A stretch of 64,000 nucleotides of DNA from Paracoccaceae bacterium (GCA_020832445.1 JAFIEO010000039.1:62001-126000), one strand, 5' to 3'. Shown: positions 7,508 through 17,126, counted from the first letter of the stretch. Notes: generated by a model from the letters alone, not told the origin. Translations and numbers: made by a program.

Positions 7508-8896
7508 TCAGAACAGGATGGATGGCAACCAAAGAACCAGACCGGGGAATATGAACAGCAGCGCAATCGCCACAATCTGCAACACCACAAAAGGAATTGC
7601 CCCCTTGTAGATCATTGCGGTGCTGACGGAATTGGGCGCGACGCCCCGCAGATAGAACAGGGAAAACCCGAATGGTGGTGTCAGGAACGATGTTTGCAGG
7701 TTCACCCCGATCATCACCCCCAGCCAGACCGGATCGACGCCCAGCAGCAGCAGGGTCGGGGCAGTGATGGGCAGAACGATGAAGATAATTTCAAACGTGT
7801 CCAGAATGAAGCCCAGCACGAACATGATGATCATGACGGTGATCATCGCGCCCATCGCGCCGCCCGGCATGGTGGTCAGGAATTCACGCACCAGATTGTC
7901 GCCACCCATCTGGCGAAAGACGATGGCAAAAACGGATGCACCAAACAGGATGATAAAGATCATCGAGGTTACCACAGCCGTGCGACGCGCCACTTCGGTA
8001 AAGACCTTGAACGACAACCGCCAGCGCGCCGCAGCCAGCAGCGTGGCGCCGACAGCGCCGACCGATGCCGCCTCGGTCGGCGTGGCGATGCCGCCAAGGA
8101 TGGACCCCAGAACCGCACCAATCAGCAACAAGGGCGGGACCAGCGCAAACAGAATCTCTTTCCACAGGCCCGCCTTTTCTTCGGGGGGGACAGGGGTTGC
8201 AGGGCATGATTGCGGGTCGGTGATGGCCTTGAAAATGATATAGCTGATATACAGCGCCACCAGCAGCAGGCCCGGTATCATTGCGCCTGCGAACAGATCG
8301 CCCACCGACACGGTCTTGGGGGCAAAATTGCCAAGGCTCATCTGGACCTGGCTGTTCATGCCCGCAATCATGTCCCCCATGAAGATCAGCACAGTCGATG
8401 GCGGGATGATCTGGCCCAATGTGCCCGACGCGCAGATTGACCCGCAGGCCAGTTTCGGATCATAGCCTGCGCGCATCATCGCTGGCAGCGAAATCAGCCC
8501 CATGGTGACCACGGTTGCCCCCACCACGCCCGTGGACGCCGCCAGCAGCGCGCCCACCAGAATAACCGAAATGCCCAAGCCCCCGCGCATATTCCCAAAC
8601 AGCCGCCCCATGGTGGACAGCAACTGTTCTGCAATATTGCTGCGTTCCAGCATGACACCCATGAAGATGAACAAGGGCACCGCAACCAGCACTTCGTTGA
8701 TCATGTAGCCGGTATAACGCCCGGCAAGTGCGCGCAGGTTCGACATGTCGAACACGCCGAAATACAGCCCCATATAGGCAAACAGAATGGACGTGCCCGC
8801 CAGCGTGAACGCCACCGGAAAGCCCAGCAGCAAGAAGCCGATGACCCCGAAGAACATCAATCCCGCAAGGATTTCACCGATCAGCACAGGATCCAT
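7508..8896 (-). CDS. dctM: TRAP transporter large permease, DctM family
   Basis: A 462-residue inner-membrane protein with about 12 hydrophobic segments, the ion-coupled translocation subunit of a TRAP transporter. Family blocks include GFPVAFTLAGTS near the N-terminus, AASTGVVGATVVTMGLISLP, GTLGQIIPPSTVLIFMGD, GGIATPTEAASVGAVGA and the C-terminal NLQTSFLTPPFGFSLFYLRG. Its start lies 1 nt after the dctQ stop codon, so the two are coupled. With DctP upstream it makes a complete system. Substrate is set by the binding protein, discussed there. Confidence 0.95.
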   Translation of the reverse strand: MDPVLIGEILAGLMFFGVIGFLLLGFPVAFTLAGTSILFAYMGLYFGVFDMSNLRALAGRYTGYMINEVLVAVPLFIFMGVMLERSNIAEQLLSTMGRLFGNMRGGLGISVILVGALLAASTGVVGATVVTMGLISLPAMMRAGYDPKLACGSICASGTLGQIIPPSTVLIFMGDMIAGMNSQVQMSLGNFAPKTVSVGDLFAGAMIPGLLLVALYISYIIFKAITDPQSCPATPVPPEEKAGLWKEILFALVPPLLLIGAVLGSILGGIATPTEAASVGAVGATLLAAARWRLSFKVFTEVARRTAVVTSMIFIILFGASVFAIVFRQMGGDNLVREFLTTMPGGAMGAMITVMIIMFVLGFILDTFEIIFIVLPITAPTLLLLGVDPVWLGVMIGVNLQTSFLTPPFGFSLFYLRGVAPNSVSTAMIYKGAIPFVVLQIVAIALLFIFPGLVLWLPSILF

Positions 8897-8897
8897 G

Positions 8898-9455
8898 TCA
8901 GGCTTGCTCCGTATCGTATTTGTAGTGGTAATCGGCGGGTATCAGGTCTTCACGGTCTGCAATAATCAAGATGGACCGGATCGCCATGGCAATGCCTTGC
9001 AGTCCGATGGTGATTGCGAACACCAGAATGAAGCTTTTCAGCACGAACAGCCCCTGCATGCCGCCGGGGTTGGATGACGCTTCCACAAGCCCGATGGAAC
9101 GCATCACGAATGTATAGCAATAAGACCAGACAACCCATGCAAAAGGCAGCAGGAATATGCACACGCCCAACAAATCCAGCCATGCCTTGCGCAGGGTCGA
9201 GGCCGGTCTGTAGAAAATATCCACCCGCACATGGTCATTGCGATACAACGCATAACCCGCGACCGCCGTGAACATCATGCCATTCATCCATGGATACAGG
9301 TCCTGCATCCACAGGCGTGTTGTGCTGAACATATAGCGTTCCACCACAACCCAGAAACAGACAATCACAATACCTGTGGCAAGCCACATGAAGACATTGC
9401 CAAGCACTCTGTTGATCAGGTTGATCAGGCGCATCAGGTAAGCAAGCGCTGTCAC
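8898..9455 (-). CDS. dctQ: TRAP transporter small permease, DctQ family
   Basis: A 185-residue inner-membrane protein with four hydrophobic segments, the small subunit that pairs with DctM. Family features include FWVVVERYMF after the first segment, WMQDLYPWMNGMMF and the stretch YALYRNDHVRVDIFY. The start is the GTG at 9455: GGAGG lies 5 nt upstream, while extending to the next in-frame start would run the coding sequence through the hairpin at 9499-9528. The same GGAGG abuts an out-of-frame ATG that opens a two-codon ORF (ATG ACG TGA) overlapping the GTG. Confidence 0.9.
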   Translation of the reverse strand: MTALAYLMRLINLINRVLGNVFMWLATGIVIVCFWVVVERYMFSTTRLWMQDLYPWMNGMMFTAVAGYALYRNDHVRVDIFYRPASTLRKAWLDLLGVCIFLLPFAWVVWSYCYTFVMRSIGLVEASSNPGGMQGLFVLKSFILVFAITIGLQGIAMAIRSILIIADREDLIPADYHYKYDTEQA

Positions 9456-9498
9456 GTCATCCTCCAAAGCGGGGCAGAAGGGGGTAAGGGGGGTATGA

Positions 9499-9528
9499 AA
9501 ATGGTCCTGACACGGGCCAGGACCATTT
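9499..9528 (-). terminator. Hairpin between dctP and dctQ (attenuator or mRNA stabiliser)
   Basis: A perfect 10-bp stem (AAATGGTCCT with AGGACCATTT) and 10-nt loop, followed on the minus strand by TTTT. It lies inside the TRAP operon, where partial termination or 3'-end protection would give more binding protein than permease, as such transporters need. Confidence 0.65.
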
Positions 9529-9560
9529 GTCATTCTATGCTTGCTCAGGCAAGCCCAAGC

Positions 9561-10670
9561 TTAACCCAGATCGGAAATATCGAAATATTTCTGACGTGCC
9601 AGTGCGAAGGTCAGGTCGGTGTTTTCCGTCCGTGTCCGCAACAGGTTCAGGTTTTTGACAAATCCTTCGGCAACGCGCTTGCTGATCGGGTCCGCGCTGT
9701 CCAGAATTTCCACCAGCAATTCGCGCGATGCGTTTGCGCCGGCTTCCAGAATGCTGTCGGGCCAGTCGCGGTGCACGGTCACGCCGTGGTTGTCGACCAT
9801 GTCGGCCAGCGCGATCGGGTCATTGGCATAGAATTCTGACGGCACTTCGTCATATTCCGCCTGACAGGCATCGCGGATGATGGCCTGCAAATTCTCTGGC
9901 AGGGCCTGATACTTGGCCTTGTCCACGACCAGTTCTGTGGCCAGACCGGGTTCAATGAACGATGATGTGTAGTAATGCTTGCGCACCTGATGGAAGCCAA
10001 GCGCACGGTCATTATAGGGACCGACGAATTCAGCCGCATCCAGCGCGCCTGATTGCAGGGCTGCAAAAATTTCGCCACCGGCAAGGTTGGTCACACTTGC
10101 GCCCATCTTCTGCCAGACCTGACCACCCAGACCCGGCGTGCGGAAGCGCATGCCCTGAATGTCTTCGATGCCGGTCAGTTCGTTCTGGAACCAGCCGCCA
10201 GCCTGTGTGCCGGTATCGCCCGACATGAAGCCTTGCAGGCCGAACTGGTCATACACTTCGTCCCAAAGCTCCTGACCACCCAGAATGCGCATCCATGCCG
10301 CCAACTCGCGCGATGTCATGCCGAAGGGAACACCGGTAAAGAAGGACAGGCCCACGGATTTGTTCTGCCAATAATAGGCGGCGCCGTGGCTCATCTCGGC
10401 AGAGCCGTCGATCACGGCGTCCAGTGATTGCAGCGCGGGCACCATTTCGCCTGCGGCAAATACTTCAACAGTCAGTGCGCCGTCAGATGCGGCGGTAATA
10501 CGGTCGGCCACACGTTGCGCGCCGGTTCCCAGACCGGGGAAGTTGCGCGGCCATGTGGTGACCATGCGCCATGTAATCCGGCCCTGTGCGACAGCAGGTG
10601 CCGCCAGCGAAGTTGCGGCAGCCGCACTGCCCCCGAGTGCCGAGGTTTTCAAAAAGGAACGACGATCCAT
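9561..10670 (-). CDS. dctP: TRAP transporter solute-binding protein, DctP family (keto-acid type)
   Basis: A 369-residue periplasmic binding protein. It begins MDRRSFLKTSALGG, a twin-arginine-like signal (RRSFLK) ending near APAVAQ. The mature part opens with ITWRMVTTWP and has the family block GGEIFAALQSGALDAAEFVGPYND, where the arginine/tryptophan-type clade that includes the Rhodobacter alpha-keto-acid binder TakP carries EWVGPYDD. This suggests a 2-keto or 2-hydroxy acid substrate (inference). The start at 10670 is fixed by GGGAGGAAATC just upstream; an upstream in-frame start would destroy the signal peptide. First gene of dctPQM. Confidence 0.9.
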   Translation of the reverse strand: MDRRSFLKTSALGGSAAAATSLAAPAVAQGRITWRMVTTWPRNFPGLGTGAQRVADRITAASDGALTVEVFAAGEMVPALQSLDAVIDGSAEMSHGAAYYWQNKSVGLSFFTGVPFGMTSRELAAWMRILGGQELWDEVYDQFGLQGFMSGDTGTQAGGWFQNELTGIEDIQGMRFRTPGLGGQVWQKMGASVTNLAGGEIFAALQSGALDAAEFVGPYNDRALGFHQVRKHYYTSSFIEPGLATELVVDKAKYQALPENLQAIIRDACQAEYDEVPSEFYANDPIALADMVDNHGVTVHRDWPDSILEAGANASRELLVEILDSADPISKRVAEGFVKNLNLLRTRTENTDLTFALARQKYFDISDLG

Positions 10671-10833
10671 GATTTCCTCCCATGGTGTTTTTTTATCAGT
10701 CACACGCCATTGATGGCGGGTGCCCCCTATAGACCATAGTGCGGGGCAGGATTGAACATTTTTTTTCAAAGGCAAGCACTTTGCCTTCACTGCCGCAGGT
10801 GCAACATGATGACACCTTGCACGCGCGACATGG

Positions 10834-11748
10834 TCAGGTCGGCGGCGTGTTCACGCGATCCGCCTGTGCCGGTGGGCGCGTGCGCCTGATATTGATCCAG
10901 TTTGCCAGAACGATGATCGCAGCGCCGACAAATACCAGCGGATCAAGCACTTCTGCATACAGCCAGACGCCCACAAGCGCGATCAGGGGCAGGCGCAAGA
11001 ACTCCATCGGGGCCACGGTCGATGCGGGCGCAAGGCTAAGTGCTGTGGTCAGGGAATAGTGCGCGCTTAATCCGGTTATGCCGATGATTGCCAGCCAGGG
11101 CCAAATTGCCGCAGGGGGCCATGTGAACCCGCCAATCTGCGCCAGCGCCAGCCCGAACACCGTTTGCAGCAGTGTCATCCAGAACAACACGCATAAAACC
11201 CCGTCATGGCGCATGATGCGCTTTGTCAGCATCAGGTTCATGGCAAACCCGACAGCGGCCAGAATTGCCGCCAGATGCCCCGAATTCAAGGGTTGCACGC
11301 CCGGTTGTGCGACAATCAAAACCCCTACAAAGCCCAGACAGGCCACAGTCAGGCGCTTGCGGGTGAACACCTCTCCCAGCACCAGCGGGGCCAACAGGGC
11401 CACCCAGATCGGCATTGTGAATTCCAGCGCCACCAGTTGGGACAACGGAATGACCATCAGACCGTAAAACCACAGGTTCTGTCCCGCGAAATGGAAAATA
11501 TTGCGCGTCAGGTGCAATCCGGGGCGGGTCGGGCGGATCACGGGGGCAACGGTTGCAAGGGACCGCGCAGAAACCACCACAAGGACGCAGACAATCGCAA
11601 ACCCGATAAGCGAGCGCCAGAACATCAGTTCAAACGAATCCAGCACTGTCTGGATTGCACGGCCGGACACGGCCATCGCGATAAAGGATGCGATAGCGCC
11701 GCACATCCAGAATGCGGCCTTGATGGGGTGGTTGGGGGCCTGGTTCAA
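10834..11748 (-). CDS. DMT-superfamily transporter (EamA domains)
   Basis: An inner-membrane protein of about 304 residues with ten hydrophobic segments in two EamA repeats, a family that exports or imports small metabolites. Recognisable blocks are AFWMCGAIASFIAMAVSGR at the start, LARNIFH-like RNIFHFAGQNLWFYGL, PIWVALLAPLVLGE at the end of the first repeat and APMEFLRLPLIALVGVWLY near the end of the second. The start is uncertain: the longer reading frame runs into the upstream capsule gene, so I chose the TTG at 11748 preceded by AGGA; other starts nearby are possible. Substrate unknown. Confidence 0.82.
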   Translation of the reverse strand: MNQAPNHPIKAAFWMCGAIASFIAMAVSGRAIQTVLDSFELMFWRSLIGFAIVCVLVVVSARSLATVAPVIRPTRPGLHLTRNIFHFAGQNLWFYGLMVIPLSQLVALEFTMPIWVALLAPLVLGEVFTRKRLTVACLGFVGVLIVAQPGVQPLNSGHLAAILAAVGFAMNLMLTKRIMRHDGVLCVLFWMTLLQTVFGLALAQIGGFTWPPAAIWPWLAIIGITGLSAHYSLTTALSLAPASTVAPMEFLRLPLIALVGVWLYAEVLDPLVFVGAAIIVLANWINIRRTRPPAQADRVNTPPT

Positions 11749-11803
11749 CTTTTCCTCAAGGGGTTTTGCACGTCGCGCAGGTGTAAGCCAACAAGTGGCC
11801 GCG

Positions 11804-13819
11804 TCAACGCCAAAGATGCGCGCGACTGGCAAGCAGCCCTTGCAGTTTCGCCAGCATGCGCAAGGCGGGCGCTTTGGGCAGGCCGCCACCTTGCAACCTT
11901 TCCACCGCCAGTTCCGGCGGGCAGGGCAGGCCCGTCAGCGGGTCGATATAGCGGGGGTAATCAATCAGCGTGGCATGCACGAATGCTGCCAATGTGGGGC
12001 GCGCGCGCCGGCGTTCCGGCACATCGCCCAGATCGCGCGTCAGCCCCCAGCCCGCATAGAAGGGCGCGCCGGTTGTGGTGACGGGGACACCGCGCAACAG
12101 TGCTTCGAACCCGAATGTGGATGTCATGGTCCACACGTCCTGCACCTGATCCAGCAGCCATGCGGGGTCTGCGCGCCCTAGCACCAGATCGGCGAATTGC
12201 AGCGCGGTGTCGGCGGGCAGGGCACCGGGGCGCAGGCCCGCTTCGACATCGGGATGGGGTTTATACACGATCACGGCGTCGGGATTATGGGCGCGCACTT
12301 CGCGCAGCAATGCCAGATTGGTGGCAATCCGCCCCGCGCCAAACCGGATCGAGGCATCATCTTCGACCTGACCGGGCACCAGAATGCGGTGCCCTTCGGG
12401 CAGGGGTGGGGTGGTGCCTTTCAGGTTATACTTGCTAATCGCTGCGTTGCGGATCGCGGCTATCAGGTTCAGCGCGCGGGTTTCGCCACCGGCAGGCAGG
12501 GGGCGCGATAGCAGATATTCCAGCCGCGATGGTGTGCGCGGGTCATAATACAGGCCCATATCATCGGCAATCAGCGACAGCGGCGGTGTCAGTTCTGCCC
12601 CCAACCCGCGCGAGCGTAGAAAGCCGTCCTCAACACGGGTCACCGGCCCGTCAGGCGCGGGCGCCGTGCCCCAGACCATCGCGCGCCGCGTGGTGTTTTC
12701 ATTGTGTCTTGAAATCTGTCTGGCAAAACGCAGCCTTGTCCAGCGCCCGAAAAACGCCTGAAGATGCGGGCGTTTCCACAACCGCATGTTCAGCGCGACA
12801 TATCCGCGATGATCCTCTCGCCATGCGCGGATCAGGGCTTCCAGATGGTCGGCCACATCCTCGAACTGGCACAGGCGGTCGCGGCAAGGGTCATACCATG
12901 TGGGATAAAGCAGCATCGCACCCGCGAAAAGCTGCGCACGCGTCAATATGCGGCGGCGGCGGGGATGGGGGGTCTGGTCCTGCGTCAGTCCCCATCCGGC
13001 ATAGAAGGGCAGGCCGAAAACATGGGGTTTATGGCCCGCGAATATGGCTTCGAACCCAAGCTGTGATGACACTGTGTAGACTGCAATCGCCCCGTCCAGC
13101 AGCGCCCAGCCCGATGGTGCCCCGTCCAGAAGCGTAATGTTGGGGGATGTGCAGTCTTGCGGGCCGAAATAGCCGCGCCGCAACCCGCGTGCCGTTTCAG
13201 GATGGGTCTTGATGATGATGCGCGCGCCGGGGTGGTCCAGTTGCGCCTGCACCAGCATTTCGCGGAACATATGTGCGGGAACCCCGCCAGACAGCCCCCC
13301 ATGGCGCAATGCCGCGTCATCGCGCACCTGATCGACGACCAGCACATAACCCGGCGGCGGCAGGTCGGCATCCGGATCACGGGCTGCGTATTTGCACAGG
13401 CCAATCGCCTTCATCCGCGCCATGCCACGGCGCGCGCGTTCGATCAGCGCGTGGTCATCAAAGGGGTGCGTGGCCAGCAGGGTTTCCAGATCACTGGGGC
13501 GCGACGGGTCATAATGAACCCCGCTTCGGTCGATCAGCAGGCCAAGCGGCGGCTCGCCCATGCGACCGGGGAAAAGCGAGCGTAAAAACGCATCCTCGAT
13601 GCGCATAAGGGATGCGCCGGTGCGCAGTGCCACCCCCTCGCCGCGGGCCGCGCGTGGGGCATGCCCCCAGACGGCGACAATCCCTGTGCTGTCCGGCCAG
13701 CCAACCCGAACACGCAGACCCGCCAGACCCATAATTTTGCGGATGCGGCGCGCTGCGGGGCGGGGGCCAAGAAAGCCCCCGCTGTAGGCATGGATGTCTT
13801 GCGGCCCAAGGGCGCGCAT
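11804..13819 (-). CDS. kpsC: Capsule polysaccharide biosynthesis protein KpsC (beta-Kdo transferase)
   Basis: A 671-residue cytoplasmic protein made of two homologous halves, the KpsC arrangement in which two Kdo transferase domains alternately build the poly-Kdo linker on a lipid for capsule attachment. The halves repeat the same blocks: RIEDAFLRS and RVEDGFLRSRGLG, VHYDPSRPSDLE and LYYDPRTPSRLE, VVDQVRDDAA and VPGQVEDDASI, IIKTHPE and VYKPHPD, LPFYAGWGLT and APFYAGWGLT. Its start lies 5 nt from the stop of the export lipoprotein gene, so they form an operon with kpsS nearby. Full length for the family. Confidence 0.92.
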   Translation of the reverse strand: MRALGPQDIHAYSGGFLGPRPAARRIRKIMGLAGLRVRVGWPDSTGIVAVWGHAPRAARGEGVALRTGASLMRIEDAFLRSLFPGRMGEPPLGLLIDRSGVHYDPSRPSDLETLLATHPFDDHALIERARRGMARMKAIGLCKYAARDPDADLPPPGYVLVVDQVRDDAALRHGGLSGGVPAHMFREMLVQAQLDHPGARIIIKTHPETARGLRRGYFGPQDCTSPNITLLDGAPSGWALLDGAIAVYTVSSQLGFEAIFAGHKPHVFGLPFYAGWGLTQDQTPHPRRRRILTRAQLFAGAMLLYPTWYDPCRDRLCQFEDVADHLEALIRAWREDHRGYVALNMRLWKRPHLQAFFGRWTRLRFARQISRHNENTTRRAMVWGTAPAPDGPVTRVEDGFLRSRGLGAELTPPLSLIADDMGLYYDPRTPSRLEYLLSRPLPAGGETRALNLIAAIRNAAISKYNLKGTTPPLPEGHRILVPGQVEDDASIRFGAGRIATNLALLREVRAHNPDAVIVYKPHPDVEAGLRPGALPADTALQFADLVLGRADPAWLLDQVQDVWTMTSTFGFEALLRGVPVTTTGAPFYAGWGLTRDLGDVPERRRARPTLAAFVHATLIDYPRYIDPLTGLPCPPELAVERLQGGGLPKAPALRMLAKLQGLLASRAHLWR

Positions 13820-13823
13820 TGGC

Positions 13824-14960
13824 TTAGTCGCCAGAGACTGTGCTGCGTGCGACAGATGCAGCCGTCAGCGACCCTGTCAGCGCCGAAATCTGGCGTGCCC
13901 ACAAGACGGAACTTGCTTCGGTCACGAAAATGGTGTCGCCATCGCGGATTTTGAAATCACGCGCGTCGAACATGCCAGTGGGCGCAGTCAGGTCCAGTAC
14001 ATAGACAAAGCGCTGGTCGGTTACGATGTTCTGATGCCCGAGTATGGATTTTGCAACTTCGGGCACTTCATCGCGGAAGATGAACACGCCTTTGGGATCG
14101 GCGCGCAGCGGGTCCAGCCCGCCAACCATGGCCAGCGCGTCAATGGCGGAAATGGTCTGTGTATCAAAGACCATGCGACTGGATGCGCCGGTCGCGCCCA
14201 GCACCGAAAATGCACGCTGGTCTTCTTTTACCAGCACACGGTCGCCACCGCGCAACGCGATATCCAGCGACGGATTTGAGAAGATATCCGCCAGCCACGC
14301 GCTGTCCTGCCGGTTTCCGCGTGTCACCAGCACCTGTGCGGTTTCCAGCGGGATGTTGATGCCGCCCGCCTGCGCAACCATCGCACTTAGCCGCCCCGTC
14401 GCGCGCGTAATGGGATAGACACCCTGCGCGTTGACGCCGCCCGATACCGACACGCTGGACCCGTCGCCCGCTTCGCGCGACACCACGACCTGCGGTTCGG
14501 GGGTCTGTTCGTCAAGCGCTTGTGTCAGGATACGGCGCAACGCATCAGGGGAATGACCTGCCGCGCGCACGCGCCCTGCATAGGGCACGAAAATAAACCC
14601 TGCATCATCAACCTGCAATTCCTCGATGATGGCGTTATTGGCGGTTTCAGGCGCCAGCAACCCTTCGGGGACATTTTCATAGATATTCAGGCGGATCGTG
14701 TCACCGGCGCGGATTGTGTCGCCCCCCACCAATGCGCCTGACGTCAGCGCATGGCTGAACCCAAGTGCGGCGGGCCGGTTCGCGGCCTGCGCGACCTGCC
14801 GTGTGACGCCGATGATATGCGCATCGCCCGATCGCATGACAGACCCTTCGAAGATCTCGTTCATGGTGGGACCATCGCGGGAAACGCCACACGAAGACGC
14901 GACAGCCAAAGCCGCCAGAAGGGCCATTGAATGACCCCATTTTAAAGACAAAGCAAACAC
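13824..14960 (-). CDS. Capsule polysaccharide export outer-membrane lipoprotein (Wza/KpsD/BexD type)
   Basis: A 378-residue lipoprotein that should form the periplasmic and outer-membrane part of a polysaccharide exporter. The N-terminus has a hydrophobic stretch ending in the lipobox ASSC (Cys24), followed by the polysaccharide-export domain (GDTIRLNIYENV to YAGRVRAAG) and SLBB-type segments (VSVSGGVNAQGVYPI, AFSVLGATGAS). The GTG at 14960 is chosen because AAGGAG lies about 8 nt upstream; an ATG at 14927 lacks such a site. Encoded between kpsS and kpsC. No inner-membrane ABC exporter (KpsM/T) is in the window. Confidence 0.85.
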   Translation of the reverse strand: MFALSLKWGHSMALLAALAVASSCGVSRDGPTMNEIFEGSVMRSGDAHIIGVTRQVAQAANRPAALGFSHALTSGALVGGDTIRAGDTIRLNIYENVPEGLLAPETANNAIIEELQVDDAGFIFVPYAGRVRAAGHSPDALRRILTQALDEQTPEPQVVVSREAGDGSSVSVSGGVNAQGVYPITRATGRLSAMVAQAGGINIPLETAQVLVTRGNRQDSAWLADIFSNPSLDIALRGGDRVLVKEDQRAFSVLGATGASSRMVFDTQTISAIDALAMVGGLDPLRADPKGVFIFRDEVPEVAKSILGHQNIVTDQRFVYVLDLTAPTGMFDARDFKIRDGDTIFVTEASSVLWARQISALTGSLTAASVARSTVSGD

Positions 14961-15056
14961 TGCTCGGGCTCCTTTGGAAAGGACATGCCTCTGTTAATTA
15001 TTCTACATTCATACAGGCTTGGGGCGTTTTCGCCAAGCGGTTTAATGACTTGGCGG

Positions 15057-16373
15057 TTACTTCACCTTGCGCACCTGTTGCCTTGGTGCCGCGTCGCCGC
15101 GCAAAAGCGCCGTATAGGGGTCATCCGGCACAAGCATCAAATCTACTACATGTCGCATTAACTGCCGGCGGCCCCGCAAAGAATAGTATCCGCCGGGAAC
15201 TTGTGACGTTTCCAGCAGGAAGCGGCGGTAATCGCGGTAAGCGCGGGCATCGGGGCGGGCGGGGTGTGCGAAAAATGCCTCTATTCCCTGATCGGACACG
15301 AATTCCGGCTTGTCATAGACGGCGCGGCCAAAGATTTTCAGTGGCATTCCGCGCCATAAAACCTGTTGTGCAGCCGTGGAATTCACCGTCACGGCAGACC
15401 GCGCGTGGTTCAGAAGTGCGGCAAGTTTGCCGCCGCGCACGAAATGCACGCGCCCTTTCAGCCCGTGGGCCTGTATCAGTTTCGCAATCGCCGCCTGTAG
15501 CGGCGCGCGCCCGTCTTCCATTGGGTGTGCCTTGATGACAAGGTGATGGTGACGCGGCGCACCCTTGGCAAAACCGTCAAACACAAGTTCCAGAAATTCA
15601 ACTGTTGTGGTGAACGGACTGTGCGCCTGAAAGCTGCTGTCATGTTCAAGCTGCAACAACACCAGATGATAGGGAAACCCGCCATTGCGAATGCGCCATG
15701 ACGCAATGCGGCGCTGTAACGATGTCAGCGGCATGGCCCAAAGCCGTTTCAGATACAGCGCGAATTCCTGTGCCACCCCAAGCGCGCGATGGGGGCGGAA
15801 GTGGCGGTAGCGCTGGTTCAGGGCCAGCACACAGAAATGATAAAGCGCCCCATAAAAGATATGATGGCGCATATCCCCCCAATGGGCGGGCGGGTCAGGC
15901 AGTTCCAATTCGCTTTTGCGCAGCGCGCGGCGCATGGACCGGATGGACATGTCCATCAGCGCGGAATTCCCGTTAGACCCGCCGCGTTCATAGGTGATCC
16001 AGTAAGGGCGCAGGTATCCTTCTTCAAAGACATGGATGGTGATACCGGCAGCTTTTGCAATGCGGACAGCTTGTGCATGGATGGGGCGCACATCACCATA
16101 AAGCACGATATCGGTTACCTGATGGCTGGCCAGAATGTCGCGGAACCTGTCGGGCCAGTTTTCCGGCGTATCGGTAAAGGGCAGATAATGCGCCTTGTCG
16201 CGCCAGAATGCGGCATCGCCCTGATTAAAGCCAACGCGCCAGACCTGCGCGCCGGTTTGCCGCAGCATTCTGCCCAATCTGTTGAAAAACGGTCCATGTG
16301 GTCCCTGTAACAGCAGGAAGCACCGGCCCTCGCCACTTATACGCATGTCACACCAAGCCTGTATTTGCTTCAT
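15057..16373 (-). CDS. kpsS: Capsule polysaccharide biosynthesis protein KpsS (Kdo transferase)
   Basis: A 438-residue cytoplasmic protein of the KpsS/LipB family, which adds the first beta-Kdo residue to the lipid anchor of capsule polysaccharides. Recognised by LLLQGPHGPFFNRLGRML near the N-terminus, GDVRPIH, HVFEEGYLRPYWITYERGG, LEHDSSFQAHSPF and the late block SAVTVNSTAAQQVLWRGMP followed by FGRAVYDK. It works with KpsC, encoded just downstream, to form the poly-Kdo linker. It starts a minus-strand group of three capsule genes, diverging from riboflavin synthase. Confidence 0.92.
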   Translation of the reverse strand: MKQIQAWCDMRISGEGRCFLLLQGPHGPFFNRLGRMLRQTGAQVWRVGFNQGDAAFWRDKAHYLPFTDTPENWPDRFRDILASHQVTDIVLYGDVRPIHAQAVRIAKAAGITIHVFEEGYLRPYWITYERGGSNGNSALMDMSIRSMRRALRKSELELPDPPAHWGDMRHHIFYGALYHFCVLALNQRYRHFRPHRALGVAQEFALYLKRLWAMPLTSLQRRIASWRIRNGGFPYHLVLLQLEHDSSFQAHSPFTTTVEFLELVFDGFAKGAPRHHHLVIKAHPMEDGRAPLQAAIAKLIQAHGLKGRVHFVRGGKLAALLNHARSAVTVNSTAAQQVLWRGMPLKIFGRAVYDKPEFVSDQGIEAFFAHPARPDARAYRDYRRFLLETSQVPGGYYSLRGRRQLMRHVVDLMLVPDDPYTALLRGDAAPRQQVRKVK

Positions 16374-16526
16374 TTACCAACAAAACGCCGTATTCCCAAA
16401 CCCTTAAACGCCAAGTGCCAGACTGTCAGCAACATAGTAAATAAAAACGGCATCACTATGGCAGGCTTGCCATCGCACAAGCTGCGGTCTAGGTCAGAAA
16501 AACGCGGCAACAGAAGGCATCAGGTC

Positions 16527-17126
16527 ATGTTCACAGGCATCATTACAGATATTGGCGTTGTTTCGGATCTTGTGCAGGAAGGGGATCTGCGCGCGCGCAT
16601 CCACACAGCCTATGACACCGACAAGATTGATCTGGGGGCGTCCATTGCCTCGGACGGGGTTTGCCTGACTGTGGTGGCACTGGGGCCGGACTGGTATGAA
16701 GTGCAGGTATCGGCGGAAACCGTGGCCAAGACAAATCTGGGCGCGTGGAAAAACGGCCGCCGCGTCAATCTGGAACGCGCGCTGAAAGTGGGTGATGAGT
16801 TGGGCGGGCATATTGTGTCCGGCCATGTCGACGGGTTGGCCGAGGTGGTGGCGCTGAAAGGCGAAGGGGGCAGCACGCGCCTGCGTCTGCGTGCCCCCGA
16901 TAGCCTTGCAGGATTTATCGCGCCCAAAGGGTCGGTAACGCTGAACGGCACATCCCTGACGGTGAATGAAGTTGACGGCGCTGAATTCGGGATAAACCTG
17001 ATCCCGCATACCAAACAGGTTACGACATGGGGTGATGTGGCGCTTGGCGACCGCATCAATCTGGAAGTTGATACCATGGCGCGCTATGTCGCCCGCCTGC
17101 GCGACTGGGACAGGATGGACAGGTAG
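16527..17126 (+). CDS. ribE: Riboflavin synthase, alpha subunit
   Basis: A 199-residue enzyme that dismutates two 6,7-dimethyl-8-ribityllumazine molecules into riboflavin. It starts MFTGIITDIG, the invariant start of the family, and shows two lumazine-binding repeats: SDGVCLTVV with GGHIVSGHVDG in the first part and LNGTSLTVNEV with FGINLIPHT in the second. The ATG at 16527 is chosen for this reason; 54 upstream in-frame codons are non-coding leader. scpA begins 24 nt after its stop, so ribE, scpA and scpB may be co-transcribed. Confidence 0.95.
   Translation: MFTGIITDIGVVSDLVQEGDLRARIHTAYDTDKIDLGASIASDGVCLTVVALGPDWYEVQVSAETVAKTNLGAWKNGRRVNLERALKVGDELGGHIVSGHVDGLAEVVALKGEGGSTRLRLRAPDSLAGFIAPKGSVTLNGTSLTVNEVDGAEFGINLIPHTKQVTTWGDVALGDRINLEVDTMARYVARLRDWDRMDR

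Noticed and set aside
11748-11889. A longer N-terminus for the DMT transporter starting at 11889
   Set aside because: It would lie inside kpsC on the same strand and adds a non-hydrophobic, Cys-rich stretch unlike the family.
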